A stretch of 64,000 nucleotides of DNA from DASPLX01 sp035627375 (GTDB lineage Bacteria > Pseudomonadota > Gammaproteobacteria > Burkholderiales > Burkholderiaceae_D): positions 1-64,000 of the forward strand of contig DASPLX010000086.1 in NCBI GenBank assembly GCA_035627375.1, read 5' to 3'. Positions within the stretch are counted from its first letter, which is position 1; each line of letters begins with the position of its first letter. Below, piece after piece: positions 54,239-63,983 of the stretch. A model generated the notes under the pieces. It made no database searches. It saw nothing but the letters and a program-made list of their open reading frames with translations, and had not been told where the DNA came from. The translations under genes and the position numbers were made by a program.

Positions 54239-57200
54239 GGACCGCCCGGTTCGGAATCTCGCCGAACATTTCCGGCGCGTACATCGCCTCGACGCGCGTC
54301 TGCGGCAATCCGAATTCGCCCGCATTGTTGAGGCGCACCGTGTATTCGACCGACCACTTCCCCTTCGGCACGAACTCGAAATAGGAACGGAAGGCGTCGT
54401 GGCGGCGCTCCTCGAACGCCGGCCAGACCCAGCCTTCGCGCTTCTCGCCCGCGGCCAGGACTTGCGAATCGCGGCCGAGCCCGGTGCCGAGAATGCTGGC
54501 GCCGGCGGGAATCGGATCGTCGACCACCACCCAGGTCATGTCGGATTGCGCCTCGAGGTCGAGCCGTACGCGATAGACGTCGCCGCGCGACCAGGCTTCC
54601 GGCGCTTTCCGTTCGATCGGAGTGACCGTCTTGGCGATCTTGTAGCCGGAAGACAGCGCGGACTTGAGCGGTATCGCGGCCAGGCTGCGCACCGTGACCC
54701 ACGGCTTGCCGCCGCCGCTATGCTCGACCCGCAATTCGCCGCGCTGCGCCGGCCACGGCAGCAACAGCGCGCCGCCCTCCGCCTTGCGCGCCCAATCGAA
54801 AGTCTTGGTCTTGCGGTCCAGCGTCGCGCCGGTGCTGCCGCTGACCGGCGCCGATTCGAATTGCTTGGAAAACTTCTCGATCGCCAGCACGCCCCAGGCA
54901 TTGGCGACCGTCGTGTTCCAGCGGCCCTTGTGCTGGCGGCCGAGCGCGCCGCGCGCCAGCCGGCCGATATCCTCGCGCCAATGGCGGTTGTCGAGCATCG
55001 CCAGCAGGACACGGTTGGCGTTGACGTCGGGCGAGATCATCAACCACCACAAGTCATCCTTGCGCTCGGTCGAGAAACCCATCGTCGTGCCTTGGAAGTT
55101 CAGGCGCGAACGCAGGATCTGTTCGGCTTGCGCGAATTTCGCGTCGCGTTCCGGCAGGTTCGGCATGCGCTTGAGCACGAGGTACCAGTCGATGACGGCC
55201 GACGTCGGCCATAGATTCGGTTCCAGCGCGAACGATTCGAACAAGTCCGGCGTCGCGGCGGCGTGGCGCGACAACGCCTCCAGCGCCGCCATCTTGCGGA
55301 TCGCGACGTCGGCCGTGCGCAGTTGCGAATGCCGGATCACGCGCCCCTGCACGAAACCGGTCAGCCCCTTGAGCATGCGTTCGCGGCTGGCCTTCGGGAT
55401 CTCGTAGCCCGCTTCGTCGGCGATCGACAGCACATAGGCCGTCAGCACGTCGCTGCCGTACCGCATCAGCGGGAAATACTTGACGAGTCCGTCGCCGTCC
55501 AGATAGGACGGCAGGGCATTCATCTGCGCGCGCCATTTCGCTTCGTCGCGCAGGGCGATCGCCTTCGACAGCTCTTGTTCGTAACAGGTATAGGGATAGT
55601 CGCTCATGTATTCGCGCACGCCCGGCAATTCGTCGCCTAGGCGCGGCGCGAGCGAAGCTTGCACGCCGCCGCGGCCGGGCAGGGCGCCGGCCGGCAGCTG
55701 CACGCTCATGTCGAGCGGACGCTCCAGCTGCGCCAGCGTGGCCTGCAAGGTGCGCACCGGCACGGCGGGCACGACCTTTTGCCGGATCCGCAGGCGGTCG
55801 CCTTCGGCGCCGTCCTTCGAGCGCGCCGAGACCTCCCATTGCAAGGCCTGCAAGCCCGGCGGTACGCGGAATTCCCAGCTCACGTCCCTGGCCCGGCCCG
55901 GTTCGACGGCGACGCTTTGCCGGGCCAGCTTGACGAGAGCCGCCTTGCCGCCGCTGCCGTCGCCGACCGTCGCTTCGACCTCGACCTCGAGCTTCGCATC
56001 CGAAGCGTTGCGCAAGGTGAAGCCGGCGCGGAACGTGTCGTCTTCGCGCGCCAGGCTCGGCAAGCCGGACATCAGCATCAGGTTTTGCGTCGTGCGGATG
56101 TCGGTCTTGCCGGTGCCGAACAGGTCGGCGTCGGCATTGGCGATCGCGACGATGCGAAAGGATGTCAGCGCATCGTTGAGCGGCACTTCGACGTCCGCTT
56201 CGCCGTTGGCGTCGAGCGCGACGCGCGCCTTCCAGAACAGCAAGGTCTCGAACAGTTCGCGCCCGGCGCTCTTGCCGCCGCCGCCGCCATGCGGCACCGC
56301 CTTGCGGCCGAAGTGGCGTTTGCCGACCACTTGCATCTGCGCGGTCGAAGTCTCCACCTGCAGCGCCCGCTCCTGCATCATCGCCTCGAGCAGGTTCCAG
56401 CTGTCGTTCGGCATCAGTTCGAGCAATCCCACATCGACCGCCGCCAGCGCGACCTCGGCATTGGCCGGCGGCGCGCTGCCGTCGGAGCGCGTGACCTTGA
56501 CATGCACCTTGGCCTTCTCGCGCGTCTTGTAGGTTTGCCGGTCGGACGCGAGCGCCACCTTCAGCTCGTGCGCCCGCCAGCCGACCCGGATCCGCGCCAG
56601 GCCCATCTTGTAAGCCGGCTTGCCGAGATCGACCAGCGCGGTCGGGCGGATCCCCTGGACGCGACCGCGCACGACGAAGGCCGACACATAGACGTTCGGC
56701 GCATGGCTTCCCTTGATCGGGACCGAGAACGCCGGCTTCTTGCCTGAGAGGCGCTTGACATAAGCATCGACGATGCCTTCGCGCTCGACCGTGACGAGAG
56801 CGGTCGCTTCGCGGAACGGCATGCGCACCTGGAACACCGCCTCCTGCCCCGGTTCGTAATGCTTGCGTTCCGGGATCAGATCGATGCGGTCGTTGTCGCT
56901 GGCGTTGAACCACCAATCCTCGTCGCCGGCGACCCACACTTCGCGATTGGCATAGGCGACGCGACCTTCGGCGTCGGCCGACTTGGCGCGCAAGATCAGA
57001 TTGCCGGCGGCCGGCGCCTTGACGGTGCAGAACAGCAAGCCCTGGTCGTCGGTCTTGCCTTCGCATGCCTGGCCGAGGCGTTTGACCTCGCTGCTGTTCT
57101 CGTAGGCATAGAAGCCGCCGATCAACCGGCGGCGATGCGAATAGGTCAAGCGTTGGAAGAAATCGACCGCGACCGCGGCATTGGCGATCGGCTTGCCGTC

Positions 57201-59999
57201 GATCCCAAGAACCAGGGTCTGGAATTTGAAGGCATCCTTGCTGACGGCCCAGCCGTCCGGCTTGAGCCCGACGATATGACGCGACGGCCACAGCGCCACG
57301 CGGGTCGACACCGCCAGCGTCTCGCCGTTCGCATCCCGGTATTCGAGTTCGGCCAGCATGTCGAGCGGCACCTGGGCCTGCGGCAAGCGGTCGACCGCGA
57401 CGCGCGCCGCGCCGTTGCCGTCGAGCTGCAGCGCCTGGGTCCGTGCCGGCGCCGCGGTGCCGGACCGGCCGCCCTCCCCGCCGTCCATGTCGCGCGCCTC
57501 GTCCGACCAGGCGCCGGGATCGTCGTCGAAACCGGGCGCTTCCTTGATCATCCCTTCCTTCACGTCGCCGTTGGCGAAGACGAAGTCGGCGTAGTCGGCG
57601 AAGGAAACGGCCTTGTCTTGCGACACCGTGCGCAGCTTGACCGGCGCATTCGACGCCGCGCCGCCGGCGAAATAATTGAGCTGGATATCCAGGTCGAACC
57701 GGGAAGCCTGGATCAGCGGCGCCTTCGGTCCCAGCAGCAGCGCCTTCATGGTCGGCACGCGGAATGACTCGACGCGAAAGGAACCGGCCTGGTGGTTGCC
57801 GATGCCGAGCGCATACATGCCCTGCTTGGCGTCGGCCGGAATCTTCCAGGTAGTCGCGGCGGTGCCGTTGGCGGACCAGGTCAGCGGGATTTCATATTGC
57901 TGGTTCGTACCCACGTGCGTCACGACCAGCTTGTGCGGACCGCCGGCCGGGCCGCCGCCGCGTCCCGCGCGCTTCTCCTTGCCGCCCTTCCCATCCATGG
58001 CCGCGTCGGGATCGACGAAGCGTATGCCGTCCAGCGTGTGCCTGCGCAGGAAATGCTTCATGTGCACGGTCTCGCCGGCGCGCAGCAAAGTGCGATCGAA
58101 CACGGTATCGATCATGATGTTGTCGGCATCGAAACCCTGGCTCGGCACATCGAAGCGCCATGCCTCGATGCCGCGGTTCCAATCCGAGAGCGTGAAGGTC
58201 ATGTCGCCGCCGCTGCGCGCGCTGATGAAATAATGCTGGTTGTAGCCGCAGCGCACCTCCGGCAAGGCTTGCGCGATGCGCGCGATGCCCGACTTGTCGG
58301 TGCCGCCTTGCCACAGCAGCTTGCCGTCGCAGGCGCGCACCGCGACCTTGGCGCCCGGCACCGGCTGCCCCTTGTCGAGGGAAGTCACCCAGACCAGCGA
58401 AGACTCGGCGCCATGCTTGAAATGCGCGGCAAGATTGGTGACCAGCGCGGCGCTCTGGACATAGGCCGTGCCGCCGCTCTCGGTGATCGCCGCGCCGAGC
58501 TTCGGGCTCTCGAGTTCGACCACGTGGAATCCCGGCTTCCTCAACGGAATCCCGATCACCTCGAACGCGCGCCTGCCGTTCGGCTTGGGCAGCGTGAACG
58601 CCTTCCCGGGTTCCTTGGCGGCCGCAAAGACGGATTTCTTGAGGTGTTCTTCCACGGTGTCGCCGATGGACCAGTCTTGGCGGTCGCCGTTCATGCGTTT
58701 CATCCATTCGATGATCTGCGCGTCATCGTCTTTCCCGACCTGCAGCACCGCGCCCTTGATGCTCGCGAGTCTGCCGGCCAACGCCGGTTCGACGTTGCGC
58801 ACCGTGACCGGCAGCAGGCGGTCGCCGTTCGCCTCGATGATGCCGAAGCGTGCCGGGAACTTGACCAGCGGCGGCTGGTCGTCGGTCCTCACCGTCATCG
58901 GGAAACGGTCCCGGTTGATGAGCATGCGGCCGGCATCGTCCTTGAGCTGGTCCGGCATGATCAGCGAGAACGCCGCCCGCTCCGGAAACGGTCCCTTGAA
59001 TTCCACGTACGTCACATACTCGCTCCTTCCGGCATCCTTGCCGAACGAAGGACGATAGCGCTTGCCGTCGGCGCCCTGAAGCGCGACCGCCAGCGCGTCC
59101 TTTGCACGCACCGGCGCGGAAAACTCGAGCGTCATCGGCAGGAAGGGAATGCATTGCGCTTGCGCATTGAGACGCGTGCAGGTGAATCTGGCGGAAAAAT
59201 CGGGCCGGGTCTTGAAGGCGAGCGCCTGCTCGTCGGCGGTGGCGACGCCGCTCTCGCTCAGGATACCCGCGCCCCACACGAGGCTCACCTGGGCGTCCGC
59301 CGGCAAGCTCTGCTTGCATTGCAGGACCACGAGCGGCAGCTTGTCGAGCCGGCGGCTGCCCGGCTTGAGCGTCGTCTTCCAGACGGCGCCGCGCGCCTTG
59401 AAATAGACATGCAGGTAACGATCGATGAAATCCTTGCGCAAGGCGACGATGTCGTCCCGCTGCTTGCCCGTCACGATGCGGACACCGATCTTTTCATTGA
59501 TGCCTTCGGCGCGGCAATAGGCATTGCTCTCGATCGTTTCCGGCCGCGCCGGCGCGTCGAGACCGAGAATGAAAACCTGGTTTTCGTCGATCTGCGACCA
59601 CTGGCCTTCCGACGGCAGCGATTGGACGATCGCCGGGCCGCCGGTGGAGAACGCGAACCGGCGCTCGCCGCCGAGCGGCTTGCCGGCCAGGTCCTTCACG
59701 CCTTCCTTGAGCGTGAACTCGCATACGACGCCGGCGGGAAGATCGCGTTCGAAGTCGTAGCTCCAGTTCCGGCCGTCGATCCAGCGCCCGGCGCCGGCTT
59801 CGGGACAATTGACGACGAACGGATCGGACAGACGCAGATCGCCGAACGGCGCCATCTGCCCCGAGAAACGCGCCTGCGCCTGGCGCACCCCCTTGATCGT
59901 GCCTTGCGGCGAAAACGATTCGATCGAGGTTTGCGCGATTGCCGTCTGGCATACGGCGATCGAGAGCGAGGCGGCTAGGGCAGTACCAAGAATTTTCAT
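54225..59999 (-). CDS. Bacterial alpha-2-macroglobulin, large type
   Basis: A 1924-aa periplasmic protein. It has a signal peptide (about 1-23, ending AIAQ), many MG-like beta-sandwich domains and the MG7-thioester region with the motif TCYEQELS. Cys1472 and the Gln three residues later could form the internal thioester; the commoner bacterial motif is CLEQ. A C-terminal alpha/alpha-toroid and receptor-like domain follow. It is longer than E. coli YfhM (about 1650 aa). It would entrap proteases that breach the outer membrane. The start is MKILGTALAAS; reading upstream runs without support through the palindromic element. The next gene pbpC overlaps its 3' end. Confidence 0.93.
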   Translation of the reverse strand: MKILGTALAASLSIAVCQTAIAQTSIESFSPQGTIKGVRQAQARFSGQMAPFGDLRLSDPFVVNCPEAGAGRWIDGRNWSYDFERDLPAGVVCEFTLKEGVKDLAGKPLGGERRFAFSTGGPAIVQSLPSEGQWSQIDENQVFILGLDAPARPETIESNAYCRAEGINEKIGVRIVTGKQRDDIVALRKDFIDRYLHVYFKARGAVWKTTLKPGSRRLDKLPLVVLQCKQSLPADAQVSLVWGAGILSESGVATADEQALAFKTRPDFSARFTCTRLNAQAQCIPFLPMTLEFSAPVRAKDALAVALQGADGKRYRPSFGKDAGRSEYVTYVEFKGPFPERAAFSLIMPDQLKDDAGRMLINRDRFPMTVRTDDQPPLVKFPARFGIIEANGDRLLPVTVRNVEPALAGRLASIKGAVLQVGKDDDAQIIEWMKRMNGDRQDWSIGDTVEEHLKKSVFAAAKEPGKAFTLPKPNGRRAFEVIGIPLRKPGFHVVELESPKLGAAITESGGTAYVQSAALVTNLAAHFKHGAESSLVWVTSLDKGQPVPGAKVAVRACDGKLLWQGGTDKSGIARIAQALPEVRCGYNQHYFISARSGGDMTFTLSDWNRGIEAWRFDVPSQGFDADNIMIDTVFDRTLLRAGETVHMKHFLRRHTLDGIRFVDPDAAMDGKGGKEKRAGRGGGPAGGPHKLVVTHVGTNQQYEIPLTWSANGTAATTWKIPADAKQGMYALGIGNHQAGSFRVESFRVPTMKALLLGPKAPLIQASRFDLDIQLNYFAGGAASNAPVKLRTVSQDKAVSFADYADFVFANGDVKEGMIKEAPGFDDDPGAWSDEARDMDGGEGGRSGTAAPARTQALQLDGNGAARVAVDRLPQAQVPLDMLAELEYRDANGETLAVSTRVALWPSRHIVGLKPDGWAVSKDAFKFQTLVLGIDGKPIANAAVAVDFFQRLTYSHRRRLIGGFYAYENSSEVKRLGQACEGKTDDQGLLFCTVKAPAAGNLILRAKSADAEGRVAYANREVWVAGDEDWWFNASDNDRIDLIPERKHYEPGQEAVFQVRMPFREATALVTVEREGIVDAYVKRLSGKKPAFSVPIKGSHAPNVYVSAFVVRGRVQGIRPTALVDLGKPAYKMGLARIRVGWRAHELKVALASDRQTYKTREKAKVHVKVTRSDGSAPPANAEVALAAVDVGLLELMPNDSWNLLEAMMQERALQVETSTAQMQVVGKRHFGRKAVPHGGGGGKSAGRELFETLLFWKARVALDANGEADVEVPLNDALTSFRIVAIANADADLFGTGKTDIRTTQNLMLMSGLPSLAREDDTFRAGFTLRNASDAKLEVEVEATVGDGSGGKAALVKLARQSVAVEPGRARDVSWEFRVPPGLQALQWEVSARSKDGAEGDRLRIRQKVVPAVPVRTLQATLAQLERPLDMSVQLPAGALPGRGGVQASLAPRLGDELPGVREYMSDYPYTCYEQELSKAIALRDEAKWRAQMNALPSYLDGDGLVKYFPLMRYGSDVLTAYVLSIADEAGYEIPKASRERMLKGLTGFVQGRVIRHSQLRTADVAIRKMAALEALSRHAAATPDLFESFALEPNLWPTSAVIDWYLVLKRMPNLPERDAKFAQAEQILRSRLNFQGTTMGFSTERKDDLWWLMISPDVNANRVLLAMLDNRHWREDIGRLARGALGRQHKGRWNTTVANAWGVLAIEKFSKQFESAPVSGSTGATLDRKTKTFDWARKAEGGALLLPWPAQRGELRVEHSGGGKPWVTVRSLAAIPLKSALSSGYKIAKTVTPIERKAPEAWSRGDVYRVRLDLEAQSDMTWVVVDDPIPAGASILGTGLGRDSQVLAAGEKREGWVWPAFEERRHDAFRSYFEFVPKGKWSVEYTVRLNNAGEFGLPQTRVEAMYAPEMFGEIPNRAVHVRP

Positions 60000-60141
60000 G
60001 TTTCCCCCCGGATGGGTCCGGCTTGATTGCGGCGCGATGGGTGCACGGCTAACGAGTCTGACAAGAAACGACATGCGGGGCAACACCATATCCATGGGAG
60101 TAATGCGAGCGCCACGCCTTTCGGCATCGATGCCATCGGTG

Positions 60142-60256
60142 TTAACAGGCTGTTGAAAAACATAGCGAGCGGGTCGAGATCGAGGAGTGCACGCGTACGC
60201 AGAGCACAGCAGACCTCGAGACCGATCCGCGCAGTCGCTTTTCAACGGCCTGTTAA
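60142..60256. repeat. Palindromic MITE-like element with TTAA ends
   Basis: TTAACAGGCTGTTGAAAA (60142-60159) is mirrored by TTTTCAACGGCCTGTTAA (60239-60256) with one mismatch. An inner imperfect stem pairs GGTCGAG...CGAGG with CCTCGAGACC. It shares the terminal AGGCTGTT with the element in the aldolase gene. No coding capacity. The right end supplies the stop codon of the DUF1294 gene. Confidence 0.8.
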
Positions 60257-60594
60257 GACAGGAACAGGAAGAGCAGGGAAACCAGGGCGCCGCAATTGAG
60301 CACGGCCGTCGCCCAGAACGCGGCGAGAAACGATATCTTGCGCGACTTGTGCCGCAGCATCGACTGCGCGATCGCCGCGCCCGGCCAGCCGCCGGCCAGG
60401 CTCCAGGCATGAAGCATGCGTTCGGATATCCTGGGCCGGCTCCGGCGGGCTGCCGACTTGTCGGCGGCATAGACGGCGAACGTCGCCATGCTGGCGATGG
60501 CATACCAGCCGGCCACGATAGGCGGAAGCCGATGCGCAAGCACCGCCATCAGCAGGACGGCAAAAAACACGAAGGACAGGAAGGCGGCGATCAA
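60253..60594 (-). CDS. DUF1294 membrane protein
   Basis: A 113-aa protein with three to four membrane segments and the DUF1294 core: FAVYAADKSAARRSRPRISE, then LAGGWPGAAIAQSMLRHKSRK and a final hydrophobic segment. Some relatives are fused to a cold-shock domain; here the membrane part stands alone. Function unknown. Its TAA stop lies within the terminal TTAA of the palindromic element, which may have replaced the original 3' end. Confidence 0.82.
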   Translation of the reverse strand: MIAAFLSFVFFAVLLMAVLAHRLPPIVAGWYAIASMATFAVYAADKSAARRSRPRISERMLHAWSLAGGWPGAAIAQSMLRHKSRKISFLAAFWATAVLNCGALVSLLFLFLS

Positions 60595-60716
60595 GGCGGT
60601 GCTCCGTTCATATTTCGTTTTTTACGAAGAAATTTACTCGTTTAATTCGATTTATCCTGAATGGCAATCCGCCTATCATGCCTAGCTCCATATGCTTTCT
60701 GGTAAAGGAATGCGAC

Positions 60717-61025
60717 ATGTCTGAACACGTTGAATGGGAAGTGGTCGACGAACCGGCGCCCGGCGCCAGCCGTCCCCGCGTCGACCGCATGAAAGCCATG
60801 CTCGGCCGACATTGGAAACTCAAGCTGGCCGGACTTGCCGCGGCCGGCATCGCGCTGTTCGTGTTCGTGCTCATGCTGGCCGGCGTTGTGCTGCTGCTAA
60901 CGGCCGGCGTTGCGCTATTGTCCGTCGCCATTGCGAAATTGCGAAAACTCCTGCACAAGACTCCCGCTTCCCATGCGAGCCAGGAAACCGGCGCCCATGC
61001 CGGCGACTGGAAGACCCTGCGCTAA
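60717..61025 (+). CDS. Small membrane protein, unknown
   Basis: A 102-aa protein: an acidic N-terminus (SEHVEWEVVDEPAPGASRPR), a basic stretch, one long or two short membrane segments (LAGLAAAGIALFVFVLML, VVLLLTAGVALLSVAI), then a basic cytoplasmic tail. AAAGGAA precedes the ATG. No family recognised. It lies about 215 bases ahead of the AsmA-like gene. Confidence 0.7.
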   Translation: MSEHVEWEVVDEPAPGASRPRVDRMKAMLGRHWKLKLAGLAAAGIALFVFVLMLAGVVLLLTAGVALLSVAIAKLRKLLHKTPASHASQETGAHAGDWKTLR

Positions 61026-61241
61026 ACCCCGGCGATCCGACTCCGGCGCGCGGCATTCGCGCAACGCCTGTCTCGGCCCCGCAACGCCGCCGGGTCTTCT
61101 CCATCTTCAATAAGTAACAGAGCGTAACAGTATCCATGCCGCCCTCGATTTTCCTGGCGGCACGTCTACAATAAAAGGCCGGATTCACATTGCCATCACG
61201 GCAACGGCAGGGGCGACTCGCCGCGTCATCGGTGAGACGGT

Positions 61242-63983
61242 ATGGATACCAAGACCATCTTTACTAAAACTGCGAAGGGCCTGGGCGAAGCGGTCGGAAA
61301 GACGAAGACCCTGTCGCGGGACCTGCGCAACCTGCTGAAGGAAATCGACGGCAAATCCTCCGTGGAAGAATTGGCGGGCAAGCTCGGCTTGCCCGGGGCC
61401 AAGCTCCAGGAGTCCCTGGCCAAGCTTTCCGAAGAGGACTATATCCGCGCCTTCGGAACGACGGCCGCCCCCGAGGACGCCGATCTCGAACTGGATTTCA
61501 CCGCGAGCACCGGTCAGCAGGATGCGCTGACGGTCGTCACGATGGGCGCCTTCCTGCGCGAGATGCAGGCCCAACCCGGCGACAGCGTCGCCCCCGCAAC
61601 CCAGGATGCCGAGCCGGACGTCGGCGCGGCCGCTCCGCAGCAATCCCTGTCCAAGGAAGAGTCCGTTCGTAAGGCCGTCGCCGATGCCTACGCCCGGATA
61701 GAGGCCGAACGGCTGGCGCAAAAACAAGCGGTCGAGCAAGCCGCGCGGACGGCGGAAGAGCGCAAGCGGCGGGAAGCGCAAGCGCGTGCGAAAAGAGAGG
61801 CCGAGAAAAAAGCGAAGCTAGAAGCCGAAGCGCGGCGCATCGCCGAGCAGAAGGCGAAAAAAGCCGCCGAGGAACAGGCGCGACGCGCCGCCGCGGAACA
61901 AGCGAAAAAGGAAGCGGAAGCGCGCGCGCGCCGGCAGAAGGAAGAAGCTGCGCGCCGGGAAGCCGAGGAACGCGCACGGCGCGCAGCGGAAGAACAAGCG
62001 CGGAAAGAAGAGGAAGAAAAGGAACGCCTGAAGGCGGCGGTCGCCAAGATTCGACACGACGCGCTCGAGAAGTACAAGCACGATCTCGAAGAGCAAGCCC
62101 GCAAGGAAGCCGAAGAGAAGCGCCGGCTCGAAGCCGAGGAACAGGCTCGACGGGAAGACGAAGAACGCATGCGCCGCGAGGCGGAGGAACAAGAGCGGCG
62201 CGAAGCCGAGTCGGAAGCGCGCAGGCAAGCCGAAGAGCAGGCGCGCCGGCTGGCCGAAGAGGCGGCTCGACGGGAAGCCGAGGAACGCGCGCGGCGGGAA
62301 GCGGAGCGGCGCGAGGCCGAATTGCTGGCGCTCAGGGAAGCCGAGGAACATGCCCGCCAGCTGGCGGAAGAAGTCGCGCGCCGCGAAGCGGAAGAAGAGG
62401 CGAAGCGCGCGGCCGAGGAAGAAGCGAGCGTCCGGGCGGAGCATGCCGAGCGCGAGCGCCAGGAGGCGGAAGAACAGGCGCGGCAGGAAGAAAAGGAAAG
62501 GGCGCGACTGGCGGCCAAAGCGCAGGCGAAGCTGGAAGCCGAGGAGCGCGCGCGGCACAAGGCGGAAGAGAAAGTCCGGCGCGAGGCGCGCAAGAAGGCC
62601 GAACGCGAAGCGCGGGAAAGGGACAGGGAAAAGGTGCGCCAGGAAGCCGAGGAGCGCATCCAGCGCGACCTGGAGCTGGCGGCCGCACGCGAAGCCGAGG
62701 CGCTTGCCCTGGAAGCGGCGCGCCGTGACGAGGAGGAGGCCAGCGTCGCCGCCGAGGAACTCGCACCGATCACGCCCGATTGGAAACCGGAGCGGCCGCC
62801 GAGGAAGCCGGTGAAATGGGGCAAGCCGGTCGCGATCGCGCTATCGGTCGCCGCCGCCATGGCTGCCGTGGCGGCGCTGACCATGTCGTACGACGACAAG
62901 GCGGCGCAATTCGAAAAGGCGGCCGCGGCGCAATTCCGGCAACCGGTCAAGGTCGGCAAGGTACACCTGGCATTGTGGCCGCAGCCGCATTGGCGGCTCG
63001 AGAACGTGAGCATCGGCGCGCAGGGCCAGATCAAGGCGGCCCGCATCGATGCGCTCGCCGGCCTGGGCAGCTGGTTCGGCGGCCGGCCAAGCTACGCCTC
63101 GGTCGCGCTGGTCTCGCCGCGGATCACGGAAGAAGGCCTGGGCTGGCTCGCGTTCGGCAAGCTGCCGCGCGGCGACCTGCGGTTCGAGGAAATCAGCGCC
63201 AGCGACGCCCGGCTGGCGTCGGAAAACATCGACTTGCCGGCCTTCGACATCAAGGCGGAGGCCGGCAAGGACGGCAACTGGCGGAAAATGACGCTCGACA
63301 CGCCGGACAAGCAATGGCATATCGATCTGCAGTCCGAGGGCGGCGCCGTACGCATCGAGATCGTCGCCGACGCCTTCGCGCCCCCCTTCGGCTCCGCCCC
63401 GAAACTCCAGAAATTCCGCGCCTCCGGCAATGTCACCCGCGACGGCATGACCTTGAACTCGTTCAGCGCCCGGCTGTTCGACGGTTTCCTCGATGGCAGC
63501 GCGGCATTGACATGGGATGGCGGCTGGCGCTTGGAGGGAAACCTGAAGGCGCGCCAGGTCGACACCTCGAAACTCGCGCCGCGCCTGCTCGAAGGCGGCA
63601 AGCTGGAGGGCGACGCGGAATTCGCGATGGAAGCCGCCACGGCGCGCCAATTGTTCGCCGGGGCGCGCGCCAGCGGCGACATCGTCGTCAACAACGGCGC
63701 GCTGCTCGGCGTGAATCTCGCGAGCCTGGTGCGCGGCACGATCGGCGGCGGCAAATCCGCGTTCTCGGCAATCGACGCCGGCTTCCTCTATGAACGGGGC
63801 AGGCTCCAGCTGCGCAACATGCGCCTGAACGCCGGCCTGCTGGCGGCAAGCGGCCACGCCGACATCGACGCCGACGACAATCTCAATGGCCGCCTCATGG
63901 TCGAGGTGAGGACGCCCTCGCGCCATGCGCGCGGCTATGCCGGGGTGTCCGGTACGCTCAAGGCGCCGCGCTACCATCGATGA
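61242..63983 (+). CDS. AsmA-like protein with a very long charged single helix
   Basis: A 913-aa protein. Residues 1-70 form a small helical domain (TLSRDLRNLLKEIDGKSSVEELAGKLG), winged-helix-like. Residues about 143-506 are almost only Glu, Arg, Lys, Ala and Gln in the pattern of a stable single alpha-helix or coiled coil (many REAEERARR units). A Pro-rich basic hinge (WKPERPPRKPVKWGK) and one membrane span (about 528-546) follow. The C-terminal 360 residues are AsmA/DUF748-like (FEKAAAAQFRQPVKVGKVHL, WRLENVSIG, FDGFLDGSAALTWDGGWRL, SGHADIDADD), placed in the periplasm. AsmA proteins take part in lipid transport to the outer membrane. The cytoplasmic rod is unusual for the family. The start is well placed, without a strong ribosome-binding site. 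Confidence 0.85.
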   Translation: MDTKTIFTKTAKGLGEAVGKTKTLSRDLRNLLKEIDGKSSVEELAGKLGLPGAKLQESLAKLSEEDYIRAFGTTAAPEDADLELDFTASTGQQDALTVVTMGAFLREMQAQPGDSVAPATQDAEPDVGAAAPQQSLSKEESVRKAVADAYARIEAERLAQKQAVEQAARTAEERKRREAQARAKREAEKKAKLEAEARRIAEQKAKKAAEEQARRAAAEQAKKEAEARARRQKEEAARREAEERARRAAEEQARKEEEEKERLKAAVAKIRHDALEKYKHDLEEQARKEAEEKRRLEAEEQARREDEERMRREAEEQERREAESEARRQAEEQARRLAEEAARREAEERARREAERREAELLALREAEEHARQLAEEVARREAEEEAKRAAEEEASVRAEHAERERQEAEEQARQEEKERARLAAKAQAKLEAEERARHKAEEKVRREARKKAEREARERDREKVRQEAEERIQRDLELAAAREAEALALEAARRDEEEASVAAEELAPITPDWKPERPPRKPVKWGKPVAIALSVAAAMAAVAALTMSYDDKAAQFEKAAAAQFRQPVKVGKVHLALWPQPHWRLENVSIGAQGQIKAARIDALAGLGSWFGGRPSYASVALVSPRITEEGLGWLAFGKLPRGDLRFEEISASDARLASENIDLPAFDIKAEAGKDGNWRKMTLDTPDKQWHIDLQSEGGAVRIEIVADAFAPPFGSAPKLQKFRASGNVTRDGMTLNSFSARLFDGFLDGSAALTWDGGWRLEGNLKARQVDTSKLAPRLLEGGKLEGDAEFAMEAATARQLFAGARASGDIVVNNGALLGVNLASLVRGTIGGGKSAFSAIDAGFLYERGRLQLRNMRLNAGLLAASGHADIDADDNLNGRLMVEVRTPSRHARGYAGVSGTLKAPRYHR

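Noticed and set aside
60000..60539. N-terminal extension of the alpha-2-macroglobulin
   Set aside because: It would read through the palindromic element and the DUF1294 gene in antisense. The signal peptide at the chosen start is clear.
61688..63046. Ser/Ala-rich minus-strand frame
   Set aside because: It mirrors the Glu/Arg/Ala codons of the helical rod, a known artefact of such repeats.
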